Below are positions 47,295-54,471 of a stretch of 64,000 nucleotides of DNA, piece after piece. The stretch's first letter is position 1, and each line of letters begins with the position of its first letter. Source of the DNA: Pseudomonas berkeleyensis (GTDB lineage Bacteria; Pseudomonadota; Gammaproteobacteria; Pseudomonadales; Pseudomonadaceae); NCBI RefSeq assembly GCF_014109765.1, contig NZ_CP059139.1, forward strand, positions 1,984,001 through 2,048,000, written 5' to 3'. Under the pieces are notes generated by a model that saw nothing but the letters and a program-made list of their open reading frames with translations, was not told where the DNA came from and searched no databases. The position numbers and the translations under genes were made by a program.

Positions 47295-47642
47295 TTGGCG
47301 CCCAGTCCATCGCTGTGCTGAAAATGGCCTGAGCACCGTTAGTGGATACCACTGACCGAGGTGTTCACCTTGCCCGGCAATGCGCCTATCGGCTTGTGAC
47401 GCCGAGAAGCGTGAGCCTGCCTGCATCCGCATTAGCCAATCAGACCCCTGTAACAGTCAGGCAGCACTAGGCCTCGCAGCCCTGTGGCATGAGCCAGTCG
47501 GCTTCGATTGGTGCTGAATAAAAATTTCTTTCATCTGCACCTGCAGGTTTTTCGCATCTCATCCGTCTTACCTAGATGAATACGCAATTTGCGCCTCATG
47601 CACCCTGCCACCGTTTGCGTGGCACCCACTCCTGGTTTGCCG
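47295..47642. promoter_or_regulatory. Upstream region of the metal transport operon
   Basis: 348 bp. It contains an AT-rich tract (GAATAAAAATTTCTTTCATC at 47517-47536) that is the likeliest promoter area, and a TGGATACCA palindrome near 47342. I searched by eye for 19-bp Fur, Zur or Mur palindromes and found none convincing. No RNA gene recognised. Confidence 0.4.
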
Positions 47643-48845
47643 ATGTCCAAGAAGTCCCGTTCCAGAATCTGGTTCCTCGTCCATAGCTGGCTGGCCATGC
47701 CGGTCTGGTTTTTCCTGCTGATCATCTGCGTGACCGGTACCCTGGCCACGGTCAGCCAGGAAATCGTCTGGCTGGCCAACCCGGATGTGCGCGCCAGTAA
47801 ACCCGCCGATGACGCGCAGCGCCTCAGCTATGGCCAGGTACTGGACGCCATCAACCGTGCCGAGCCGGAAACCATCGTGCAGTGGATCAGCCGGCCGCAG
47901 GAAGATCATTTCGCGCTCACTGCCCGGGTCAGTTATCCGGACGGTACTTCTCCGACTCTCTACGTCAATCCCTATACCGGGAGCATCCAGGGCGTCAGTC
48001 CGCAGTTCGATTTTCGCCAGTTCACCCGTGCCTTGCACGGATGGTGGCTGGTGCCGTTCACCAACGGGTTCAGCTGGGGCTGGTACCTGGTATCGCTGAT
48101 GGGACTGCCGATGCTGGCGTCTCTGATTACTGGTCTGGTGGTCTACAAGAAGTTTTGGAGAGGTTTCTTCAAGCCAACCCTACGTTTCAACCAGGGTGCA
48201 CGCATCTTCTGGGGGGATTTCCACCGACTGTCCGGCATCTGGTCGATCTGGTTCATTGCCGTCATTTCCATCACGGGTGTGTGGTTCCTGATCCAGGCGC
48301 TGCTTGCCGATAACCACATCTCCATTTCCACCGAAGGCATACCGCCCGTGGTGGCGCGCGACGAGGTGCCTCTGGTCGAGCCGGGCGCCAGTGTGCAGCG
48401 TATCGACGTCGATCAGGCCGTCGAGATAGCCGGCGCCAGCATTCCCGGATTGGAGGCCAGCTTCGTCGGCTTGCCGGGCAATGCCTACAGCCACATTTCC
48501 GTCTGGGGGCGCGGCTGGTACCCGCTGATGTTCCAGAATGCCTCGATCAACCCCTACAACGGCAATGTCGATCAAACCCGCCTGCTGTCGGATCGTTCCG
48601 CTCTGGAGTTCGTCACCGAATCGATGCGCCCTTTGCACACCGGCGACTTCGGTGGGCTGTGGCTCAAGCTGGTGTGGTTCGTCTTCGGCCTGCTGCTGAG
48701 CATGATGGTGCTCAGTGGGCTGCTGATCTGGAGCAAGCGCACCGTACAGGCCACCGCCGCTCTGGCCAAGCGCAAGCCGCGTGCGGCCCGCGAGCCTAGA
48801 CCGGTGCCGATCCGCCTCGATGAAGTCACGGAGGGGCAGTCATGA
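47643..48845 (+). CDS. PepSY-associated transmembrane protein (PiuB-like)
   Basis: 400 aa inner-membrane protein with four hydrophobic helices in the PepSY_TM arrangement: WFLVHSWLAMPVWFFLLIIC at the start, FTRALHGWWLVPFTNGFSWG, IFWGDFHRLSGIWSIWFIAV, and WLKLVWFVFGLLLSMMVLSG near the end; the periplasmic loops hold PepSY-like segments. The helical histidines recall heme or metal-reducing membrane proteins. Family members are often iron or metal regulated. First gene of an eight-gene operon ending in a metal ABC transporter; role inferred as accessory. Start chosen at MSKKSRSRIW; an ATG 45 nt upstream is possible. Confidence 0.82.
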   Translation: MSKKSRSRIWFLVHSWLAMPVWFFLLIICVTGTLATVSQEIVWLANPDVRASKPADDAQRLSYGQVLDAINRAEPETIVQWISRPQEDHFALTARVSYPDGTSPTLYVNPYTGSIQGVSPQFDFRQFTRALHGWWLVPFTNGFSWGWYLVSLMGLPMLASLITGLVVYKKFWRGFFKPTLRFNQGARIFWGDFHRLSGIWSIWFIAVISITGVWFLIQALLADNHISISTEGIPPVVARDEVPLVEPGASVQRIDVDQAVEIAGASIPGLEASFVGLPGNAYSHISVWGRGWYPLMFQNASINPYNGNVDQTRLLSDRSALEFVTESMRPLHTGDFGGLWLKLVWFVFGLLLSMMVLSGLLIWSKRTVQATAALAKRKPRAAREPRPVPIRLDEVTEGQS

Positions 48846-49381
48846 GCAAGGCCGCGACCATGCCAACCACCACGTTGGGCCGTTTCTGGCACAAATGGCG
48901 GTTTCACCTGAACATCCTGCTGGTGATCATCCCGCTGGCCTTCATGCCCAAGTATTTCCACCAGGTCGCACTGTTTCGTGGCGATAGCGGCCTGGGCGAG
49001 CGGGAGGCGGGCGAGGTGCAGGTTGGCCCCTGGAGCCTGCGTCTGGCCGAGCTGTTCGAAGAGCCGCCGCGCCTGGAAGGGCCTGCCGGTTACATGAAGA
49101 GTTTCAACGCGGCGCTGTGTTCGGCTTGTATCGGCGAGGTCAAGGCCACCTACCTGCGTATCGGCAAGCCGCGCAGCCTGCGTGCCGCCGGCGCGATCTT
49201 CTTCGGCAGCCCTTATCGCATGGGCGCCAGCGTACCGATCCCGCCACGTACCAAGGCCGACGCTGAACTCTGGATCACCATGGAGGGTTGGGACGGCTCG
49301 ATGCATCAGGCATCCATTCCGCTCGCCCAGGCCTCGCCCGCGACCCTCACCTGGCTCAATCGACAAGGAGGCAAGCCATGA
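48842..49381 (+). CDS. Single-span membrane protein of the metal operon, unknown function
   Basis: 179 aa. One transmembrane helix near residues 24-40 (FHLNILLVIIPLAFMPKYFH) with the rest predicted periplasmic. The soluble part has a CSACIG motif near residue 95 (AALCSACIGEVKATYLRIGK) that could bind metal or form a redox pair, then SPYRMGASVPIPPRTKADAE. I do not recognise an assigned domain. It overlaps both neighbours by 4 nt, so it is translated with the PepSY protein and the next small exported protein. Confidence 0.72.
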   Translation: MSKAATMPTTTLGRFWHKWRFHLNILLVIIPLAFMPKYFHQVALFRGDSGLGEREAGEVQVGPWSLRLAELFEEPPRLEGPAGYMKSFNAALCSACIGEVKATYLRIGKPRSLRAAGAIFFGSPYRMGASVPIPPRTKADAELWITMEGWDGSMHQASIPLAQASPATLTWLNRQGGKP

Positions 49382-49698
49382 ACAACCTGTATCGACTGTC
49401 GCTGCTGATCGGCGCCAGCACCCTGTGCTCAGTGGCCATGGCCCACAACCCGATCTGTGAGTGCGAACCTCACGGCGAGGAGGAAATCCTCTGTGTCGGG
49501 GGCTTCTCCGATGGCAGCGGCGCGCCCGGCGTGACCCTCGATGTGATTGGCTACGACGAGGAAATTCTCGTGGCCGGCAAGCTCGACGGCGACTCACGCT
49601 TGAGTTTCAAGCGCCCGGACGGTGAGTTCTACGTGCTGTTCGACGCAGGCCCCGGCCATGTGGTGGAGATCGATCACGCGGATATCGAAGCCCCATGA
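49378..49698 (+). CDS. Small exported protein of the metal operon
   Basis: 106 aa with a signal peptide (MNNLYRLSLLIGASTLCSVAMA) and a mature part rich in Cys and acidic residues (HNPICECEPHGEEEILCVGG). Then comes a beta-rich region, VTLDVIGYDEEILVAGKLDG and RPDGEFYVLFDAGPGHVVEI. The end resembles the carboxypeptidase-regulatory/NikK-like periplasmic components of nickel and cobalt uptake systems, where the DAG-GH stretch recurs; resemblance by eye only. It overlaps both neighbours by 4 nt. Confidence 0.72.
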   Translation: MNNLYRLSLLIGASTLCSVAMAHNPICECEPHGEEEILCVGGFSDGSGAPGVTLDVIGYDEEILVAGKLDGDSRLSFKRPDGEFYVLFDAGPGHVVEIDHADIEAP

Positions 49699-50261
49699 GC
49701 GTTCAGGTGATACGCCCCGCCGGTGCGGGGCATGAAACGCTTAATGTGTTCCTGCTCGCCCTGGCCATCGTGCTGCTGGCGGGTGCAGTGGTGGTGTGGC
49801 GAGCCGAGCCCGAGCAGAGCGTCGCGATAGCCGCCGACCAGTTCGACGCGCGCCGTGACCTGAACGCCGCCGAGCAGGGTATTCACACCGATCTGCTGGT
49901 GGCCCTCGACGAGATTCATCTGTACCAGGAAGAGGAACAGGCGCTGCCCGAACCGCAGTTCCTGGCAGATGAGGGCTTCCCTCCCTTCATTGCCGATGCC
50001 AGCGCCGCCAATCGTGGTAGCCATGCCTGGCAGCTTCTGCAGACCGACGCCCATGCCGCCTACTTCGGTCGCAGTGCGGCCGAGGCAGTGGCGGGCTCCT
50101 TCCTGCTGCGCCTCGACGGTGACAACACCAGCGTCTGGCTCAACCGCGTCGCCCTGACCGAGGCTCCGAAGGATCTGCGCGACCAGACGCTGACTGATGA
50201 CGGCTGGCGCCAGGTTGCCAGCCAGTTCGATGCCGGCGTTACCCGGCAACACCGCCACTGA
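49695..50261 (+). CDS. DUF6162-like membrane-anchored protein of the metal operon
   Basis: 188 aa with one N-terminal transmembrane helix (TLNVFLLALAIVLLAGAVVV, residues ~15-34) and a periplasmic domain ending in RQHRH. Family function unknown; I know such proteins mainly from next to metal ABC transporters in Pseudomonas. LAAGGFP-like repeats are absent; DEGFPPFIADASAANRGSHA is the best-marked stretch. 4-nt overlap with the preceding gene, 14 nt before the binding-protein gene. Confidence 0.7.
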   Translation: MSVQVIRPAGAGHETLNVFLLALAIVLLAGAVVVWRAEPEQSVAIAADQFDARRDLNAAEQGIHTDLLVALDEIHLYQEEEQALPEPQFLADEGFPPFIADASAANRGSHAWQLLQTDAHAAYFGRSAAEAVAGSFLLRLDGDNTSVWLNRVALTEAPKDLRDQTLTDDGWRQVASQFDAGVTRQHRH

Positions 50262-50275
50262 CTCTGGATTTGCTC

Positions 50276-51214
50276 ATGTCGACCCTTCATCGCTCCCCAT
50301 TGCGTCGCCGCCTGTTGGCTGCCGCCCTCATCTGTCTTGGTGCCGCAGTGCTGCCTGACCTGGTCAATGCCGCCGAGGGCAAGCGCCTGCGCATCGGCAT
50401 CACCCTGCATCCCTACTACAGCTACGTCAGCAACATCGTCGGCGACAAGGCCGAGGTGGTGCCGCTGATCCCCGCCGGCTTCAATCCGCATGCCTACGAG
50501 CCGCGTGCCGAGGACATCAAGCGCATTGGTGGCCTGGATGTGGTGGTGCTCAATGGCGTGGGCCACGACGATTTCGCCGAACGCATGATCGCTGCCAGCG
50601 AGAAACCGGATGTGGCGTTGATCGAGGCCAATGCCGGCGTGCCCTTGCTCGCGGCTACCGGCCAGGCGGCGCGCGGGGCAGGCAAGGTGGTCAACCCGCA
50701 CACCTTCCTGTCGATCAGCGCGTCGATCGCCCAGGTCAACACCATTGCCCGTGAACTGGGCAAGCTCGACCCGGATAACGCCAAGGCCTATCGGCAGAAT
50801 GCCCGTGCCTACGGCAAACGCCTGCGCACACTGCGTGCCCAGGCGCTGGGGCAATTGAGCCAGGAACGGGGGGCCGAGTTGCGTGTGGCGACCATCCATG
50901 GTGCCTACGACTACCTGCTGCGTGAATTCGGTCTGGAAGTGACGGCGGTGGTCGAGCCTGCGCACGGTATCGAGCCGAGCCCGAGCCAGTTGAAGAAGAC
51001 CATCGATCAGCTCAAGGAACTGGACGTGCAGGTGATCTTCTCGGAGATGGATTTCCCCTCGACCTACGTCGAGACCATTCAGCGTGAGTCCGGTGTGCAC
51101 CTGTATCCGCTCACGCATATTTCCTACGGCGAGTACACCCCGCGCAAGTACGAGGAGGAGATGACCCGTAACCTCGATACCGTGGTGCGGGCGATCCAGG
51201 AGAACGGCGCATGA
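50276..51214 (+). CDS. Metal ABC transporter substrate-binding protein (ZnuA-like)
   Basis: Periplasmic cluster A-I metal receptor. 312 aa with a signal peptide ending near AEG. Candidate ligands by family position: H72 in FNPHAYEPR, H142 in NPHTFLS, H208 in TIHGAYDY, and E257/D259 in SEMDFPSTY. Three histidines fit zinc better than the His-His-Glu-Asp set of manganese receptors. H45 and H230 are extra. No long His-rich loop. Downstream come its ATPase and permease with ATGA overlaps. Metal identity is an inference. Confidence 0.88.
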   Translation: MSTLHRSPLRRRLLAAALICLGAAVLPDLVNAAEGKRLRIGITLHPYYSYVSNIVGDKAEVVPLIPAGFNPHAYEPRAEDIKRIGGLDVVVLNGVGHDDFAERMIAASEKPDVALIEANAGVPLLAATGQAARGAGKVVNPHTFLSISASIAQVNTIARELGKLDPDNAKAYRQNARAYGKRLRTLRAQALGQLSQERGAELRVATIHGAYDYLLREFGLEVTAVVEPAHGIEPSPSQLKKTIDQLKELDVQVIFSEMDFPSTYVETIQRESGVHLYPLTHISYGEYTPRKYEEEMTRNLDTVVRAIQENGA

Positions 51215-51969
51215 CCGCCGTCGAAGCCTTGCCCGTCGCGGCTGTCAGCGGTCCCTCCATCGACTTCGCCGGCGTCAGTCTCGAACTCGGCCGCACGCGT
51301 ATCCTTGAGCGAATCTCCTTTCAGGTGCGTGCCGGTAGCGTGCATGCGCTGGTCGGCCCCAACGGCGGCGGAAAGAGTTCGCTGATCAAGACCCTGCTCG
51401 GGCAGATGCCACACCGTGGTGAGCTGAGCCTGGACTGGCCGGATGCGCCAGGCGTCATCGGCTACGTGCCTCAGGCCTTGGAATTCGATCGCGGTCTGCC
51501 GATGACGGTGGACGATTTCATGGCCGCCATGTGCCAGGTACGGCCGGCCTTTCTTGGCCTGTCACGGCGCCATGCCCCGGCCATCGAAGAGGCGTTGGCA
51601 CGTGTGGGCATGCTGGACAAGCGCAAGCGGCGTATGGGCACATTGTCCGGTGGCGAGCGCCAGCGCGTGTTGCTGGCCCAGGGTTTGGTGCCGGCAGCGC
51701 AACTGCTGATTCTCGATGAGCCCATGGCCGCCCTGGATGAGCCCGGCATGCAGGTGTTCGAACGCTTGCTGAACGACTGGCGTCGGTCGGGTGTGACCGT
51801 GCTCTGGGTGGAACACGACCTGCAAGCGGTCGGGCGTCTGGCCGATCGCGTCACGGGCCTGAATCGCCGCGTGCTGTTCGACGACGCGCCGCAGGTAGCG
51901 CTGCAGCCGGAGAGGTTGCTGCAACTGTTCTCCAGTCAGCCGCAGGCTGGCGGGGAGGGCGGCGTATGA
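51211..51969 (+). CDS. Metal ABC transporter ATPase (ZnuC-like)
   Basis: 252 aa ATP-binding subunit: Walker A GPNGGGKSS at 49-57, IGYVPQALEFDRGLPMTVDD with the Q-loop, signature LSGGERQRVLLAQGL, Walker B LLILDEPMAALDEPG, switch His in VLWVEHDLQAVGRLAD. Typical of zinc/manganese/iron ABC importers. Overlaps the receptor and permease genes by 4 nt each. Confidence 0.92.
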   Translation: MTAVEALPVAAVSGPSIDFAGVSLELGRTRILERISFQVRAGSVHALVGPNGGGKSSLIKTLLGQMPHRGELSLDWPDAPGVIGYVPQALEFDRGLPMTVDDFMAAMCQVRPAFLGLSRRHAPAIEEALARVGMLDKRKRRMGTLSGGERQRVLLAQGLVPAAQLLILDEPMAALDEPGMQVFERLLNDWRRSGVTVLWVEHDLQAVGRLADRVTGLNRRVLFDDAPQVALQPERLLQLFSSQPQAGGEGGV

Positions 51970-52871
51970 GCGCGTTCTTCGAGCAACTGCGCCTGCTGAT
52001 TCAGGGCTGGGCCGGTGCCGGTTATCTGCCTGAGGCGTTGGCCTACGGTTTCGTGGTCAATGCCCTGTTCGCTGGCTTGCTGATCGGCCCGGTGCTTGGC
52101 GGCCTCGGTACCCTGGTGGTGGTCAAGCGATTCGCCTTCTTCTCCGAGGCGGTCGGCCACGCGGCACTGACGGGGGTCGCTATCGGCATCCTGCTCGGTG
52201 AGCCCTATACGGGCCCCTACGGCAGCTTGTTCGGTTACTGCCTGCTGTTCGGTCTGCTGCTCAACTACCTGCGCAACCGCACGGGATTGTCGCCGGACAC
52301 CCTGATCGGCGTATTCCTTTCCGTGTCGCTGGCAGTGGGTGCCAGCCTGCTGCTGGTGCTGGCCGGGCGTATCAATATCCATATCCTGGAGAACGTACTG
52401 TTCGGCTCGGTGCTGACGGTCAACGCCCAGGATCTCGCGGTGCTGACCCTGGTCTCGCTATTGGTGATGGCCCTGACCATTCCGATGTACAACCGCTTCA
52501 TGCTGGCCAGCTTCAACCCGCAACTGGCCAGCGTGCGGGGTGTGGCGGTCAAACCGCTGGACTACCTGTTCGTCATGCTGGTGGCGCTGGTCACCGTGGC
52601 GGCGGTGAAGGTCATCGGCGCCATCCTGGTCGGTGCGCTGCTGGTGATCCCGGCTGCCGCCGCGCGGCTGCTCAGTCAGTCGTTGAAAGGCTTCTTCTGG
52701 CTGTCGGTACTGATCGCCACCTTCTGTACGCTGATCGGCATCTTCCTGCCCATCGCCCTGGAGCTGCCGGTGCCGTCCGGCGCTTCGATCATCATCATGG
52801 CTGGCATCGTCTTCGCTGGCGCCGCTATCGCCCGCAGCTTGCTGCCGAGTCTCAAAGGGAATCTGGGATGA
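51966..52871 (+). CDS. Metal ABC transporter permease (ZnuB-like, ABC-3 family)
   Basis: 301 aa with eight or so hydrophobic helices; hallmark stretches LGGLGTLVVVKRFAFFSEAV, GHAALTGVAIGILLG, LSPDTLIGVFLSVSLAVGAS, and VIGAILVGALLVIPAAAARL near the end define the ABC-3 metal permease family. It overlaps the ATPase by 4 nt and the second binding protein by 4 nt. Confidence 0.93.
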   Translation: MSAFFEQLRLLIQGWAGAGYLPEALAYGFVVNALFAGLLIGPVLGGLGTLVVVKRFAFFSEAVGHAALTGVAIGILLGEPYTGPYGSLFGYCLLFGLLLNYLRNRTGLSPDTLIGVFLSVSLAVGASLLLVLAGRINIHILENVLFGSVLTVNAQDLAVLTLVSLLVMALTIPMYNRFMLASFNPQLASVRGVAVKPLDYLFVMLVALVTVAAVKVIGAILVGALLVIPAAAARLLSQSLKGFFWLSVLIATFCTLIGIFLPIALELPVPSGASIIIMAGIVFAGAAIARSLLPSLKGNLG

Positions 52872-53752
52872 ACAAAGTATTCGTCAATCTCGCTGCTGCC
52901 ATTGGTGCGTTGCTCGTTGCCTCGATGACGGTGGCGGCTGAGCCCGTGCGGGTGCTCGCCAGCCTGCCGATCACCCATGGTCTCGGTTCCATTCTCCTGC
53001 AAGGTACGCAGGCGCAGCTCGTGCGAGCGGCGCCTGCCAATCTGCCGGCCAGCCGCCAGGTGTCGTTCTTCACGGGAAGAGGGGCTGGTGCTCTGGAAAA
53101 GGCCGCGCGTGATGCCGATGCGGTGATCGCACTGCGTTCATTGTGGCCGGACGATCCGCTTTATCCATTGGCACGCCGCAGCAACATTCGCATCGTCGAG
53201 GTGGATGGTGCACGCCCCGTGGATGGTGCGCTGCCCGGCATCGCATTGCGCCCGGACGGTGGCAATGCCCTGGCTGAGCAACCCTGGCTGAGCATCAACA
53301 ACCTCGGCCGGATGGCTGATGTCATCGCTGCCGATCTGGTGCGCCTGAGCCCCAATGATGCCGAGCTGATCGCGAGCAATCTGGCGGCGATCAAGCAACG
53401 CCTGCTGACGCTGAGCGCAGCCAGCGAAAACCGTCTGGCTGAACTGGACAACCTCGCTGTCGCCAGCCTGTCGCCTGATTTTGCTTACCTGACCAGCAGC
53501 CTCAATCTGGATGTGGTGGAGTTGCCGGCCTTGGCCGGTGGCGGGAAGGCCTCGCTCGAGCAGCTCCAGAGGACGCTGGAGGACAATGAGGTGCGCCTGG
53601 TGCTGAGCGATCGCAAGGCGGACGAGGTTCTGGCCAGCGCCATCGAGGCGGCCGGTGCACGGTTGCTAGTGATCGACGGGCAGTTCGACGATCCGGTGAC
53701 GGCTCTGGCGGGCGTCATCGAGCAGGTGATCGAAGGGCTCTCTCAGGAATAG
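52868..53752 (+). CDS. Second ZnuA-like binding protein lacking metal ligands
   Basis: 294 aa, signal peptide MNKVFVNLAAAIGALLVASMTVAAE. It aligns in outline with ZnuA-type receptors: PVRVLASLPITHGLGSILL, QPWLSINNLGRMADVIAADL in the place of the second ligand loop, LSPDFAYLTSSLNLDVVELP in the place of the third, and a long backbone helix between. All expected ligand histidines are replaced (by Trp, Pro or Ser); the whole protein has one His and no Cys. It is not truncated and is coupled to the permease, so it is probably a functional but non-canonical receptor or partner. Confidence 0.78.
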   Translation: MNKVFVNLAAAIGALLVASMTVAAEPVRVLASLPITHGLGSILLQGTQAQLVRAAPANLPASRQVSFFTGRGAGALEKAARDADAVIALRSLWPDDPLYPLARRSNIRIVEVDGARPVDGALPGIALRPDGGNALAEQPWLSINNLGRMADVIAADLVRLSPNDAELIASNLAAIKQRLLTLSAASENRLAELDNLAVASLSPDFAYLTSSLNLDVVELPALAGGGKASLEQLQRTLEDNEVRLVLSDRKADEVLASAIEAAGARLLVIDGQFDDPVTALAGVIEQVIEGLSQE

Positions 53753-53805
53753 GGCGGACGCCTCAGAACCACGCGGCGCCGCGCAGGTGCCGCGTGTAAA
53801 CCCAT

Positions 53806-54273
53806 TCAATCCAGCGGCAGCTCCGTGGTGCGTTTGACCTCGCTCATGGCGATATGCGAGTGCGCCTCGTGCACGTGCGGGCGCTGCAGCAGATGGTCAC
53901 GCAGGAAGCGCTCGTAATCGGCAATGTCCTTGGCCACCACCTTGAGCAGGTAATCCGAGCCGCCGGCCATGCTGTAACACTCCAGCACCTGCGGGTAGCC
54001 GACCACGGCTTGCTCGAACTCATCCAGATTGCCGCGACCATGGGCCGACAGCTTGATGTCGACGAACACCGTGATGCCGAAGCCCAGGCGCTTGTGGTTG
54101 AGCAGGGCGACCTTGCGCTCGATCAGTCCCTCTTCCTGCATACGGTTGATTCGCCGCCAGCAGGGGGATTGCGACAGCTCGACCTTTTCCGCCACCTCGG
54201 CGGCAGAGAGATCGGCGTTGTGTTGCAGCAGGCGAAGAATCCGACGATCAATGGGGCTGAGCTTGTCCTGCAT
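53806..54273 (-). CDS. Lrp/AsnC-family regulator
   Basis: 155 aa: N-terminal HTH (LSPIDRRILRLLQHNADLSA, ELSQSPCWRRINRMQEEGLI) and C-terminal RAM/AsnC ligand domain (VLECYSMAGGSDYLLKVVAK). Lrp-type proteins sense amino acids; this one is divergent from an indolepyruvate ferredoxin oxidoreductase, with the promoter region between, so it probably controls aromatic or branched amino-acid breakdown. ATG chosen at MQDKLSP; a TTG four codons upstream is possible. Confidence 0.9.
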   Translation of the reverse strand: MQDKLSPIDRRILRLLQHNADLSAAEVAEKVELSQSPCWRRINRMQEEGLIERKVALLNHKRLGFGITVFVDIKLSAHGRGNLDEFEQAVVGYPQVLECYSMAGGSDYLLKVVAKDIADYERFLRDHLLQRPHVHEAHSHIAMSEVKRTTELPLD

Positions 54274-54471
54274 GATTGTTTCCAATTTATTGTGATTGTT
54301 GGAAGGATCATGCGAAGTATCGCCTTCGCTACTCGAAAATAGAAAGAAAAAAGCGGAACCCTCCAGTCATGCTTTAGGCAAATCCGTCGCAGTGATCCTG
54401 CGGCAGGACTCAACGGAGCGTGTCTACCGTCGCGCTCCCTGTGCTCGCCATAAAAATAAAAGGAGCGCTCC

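Noticed and set aside
47517-47536. Fur-like palindrome before the metal operon
   Set aside because: AT-rich, but the arms pair poorly and no GATAAT hexamer is present.
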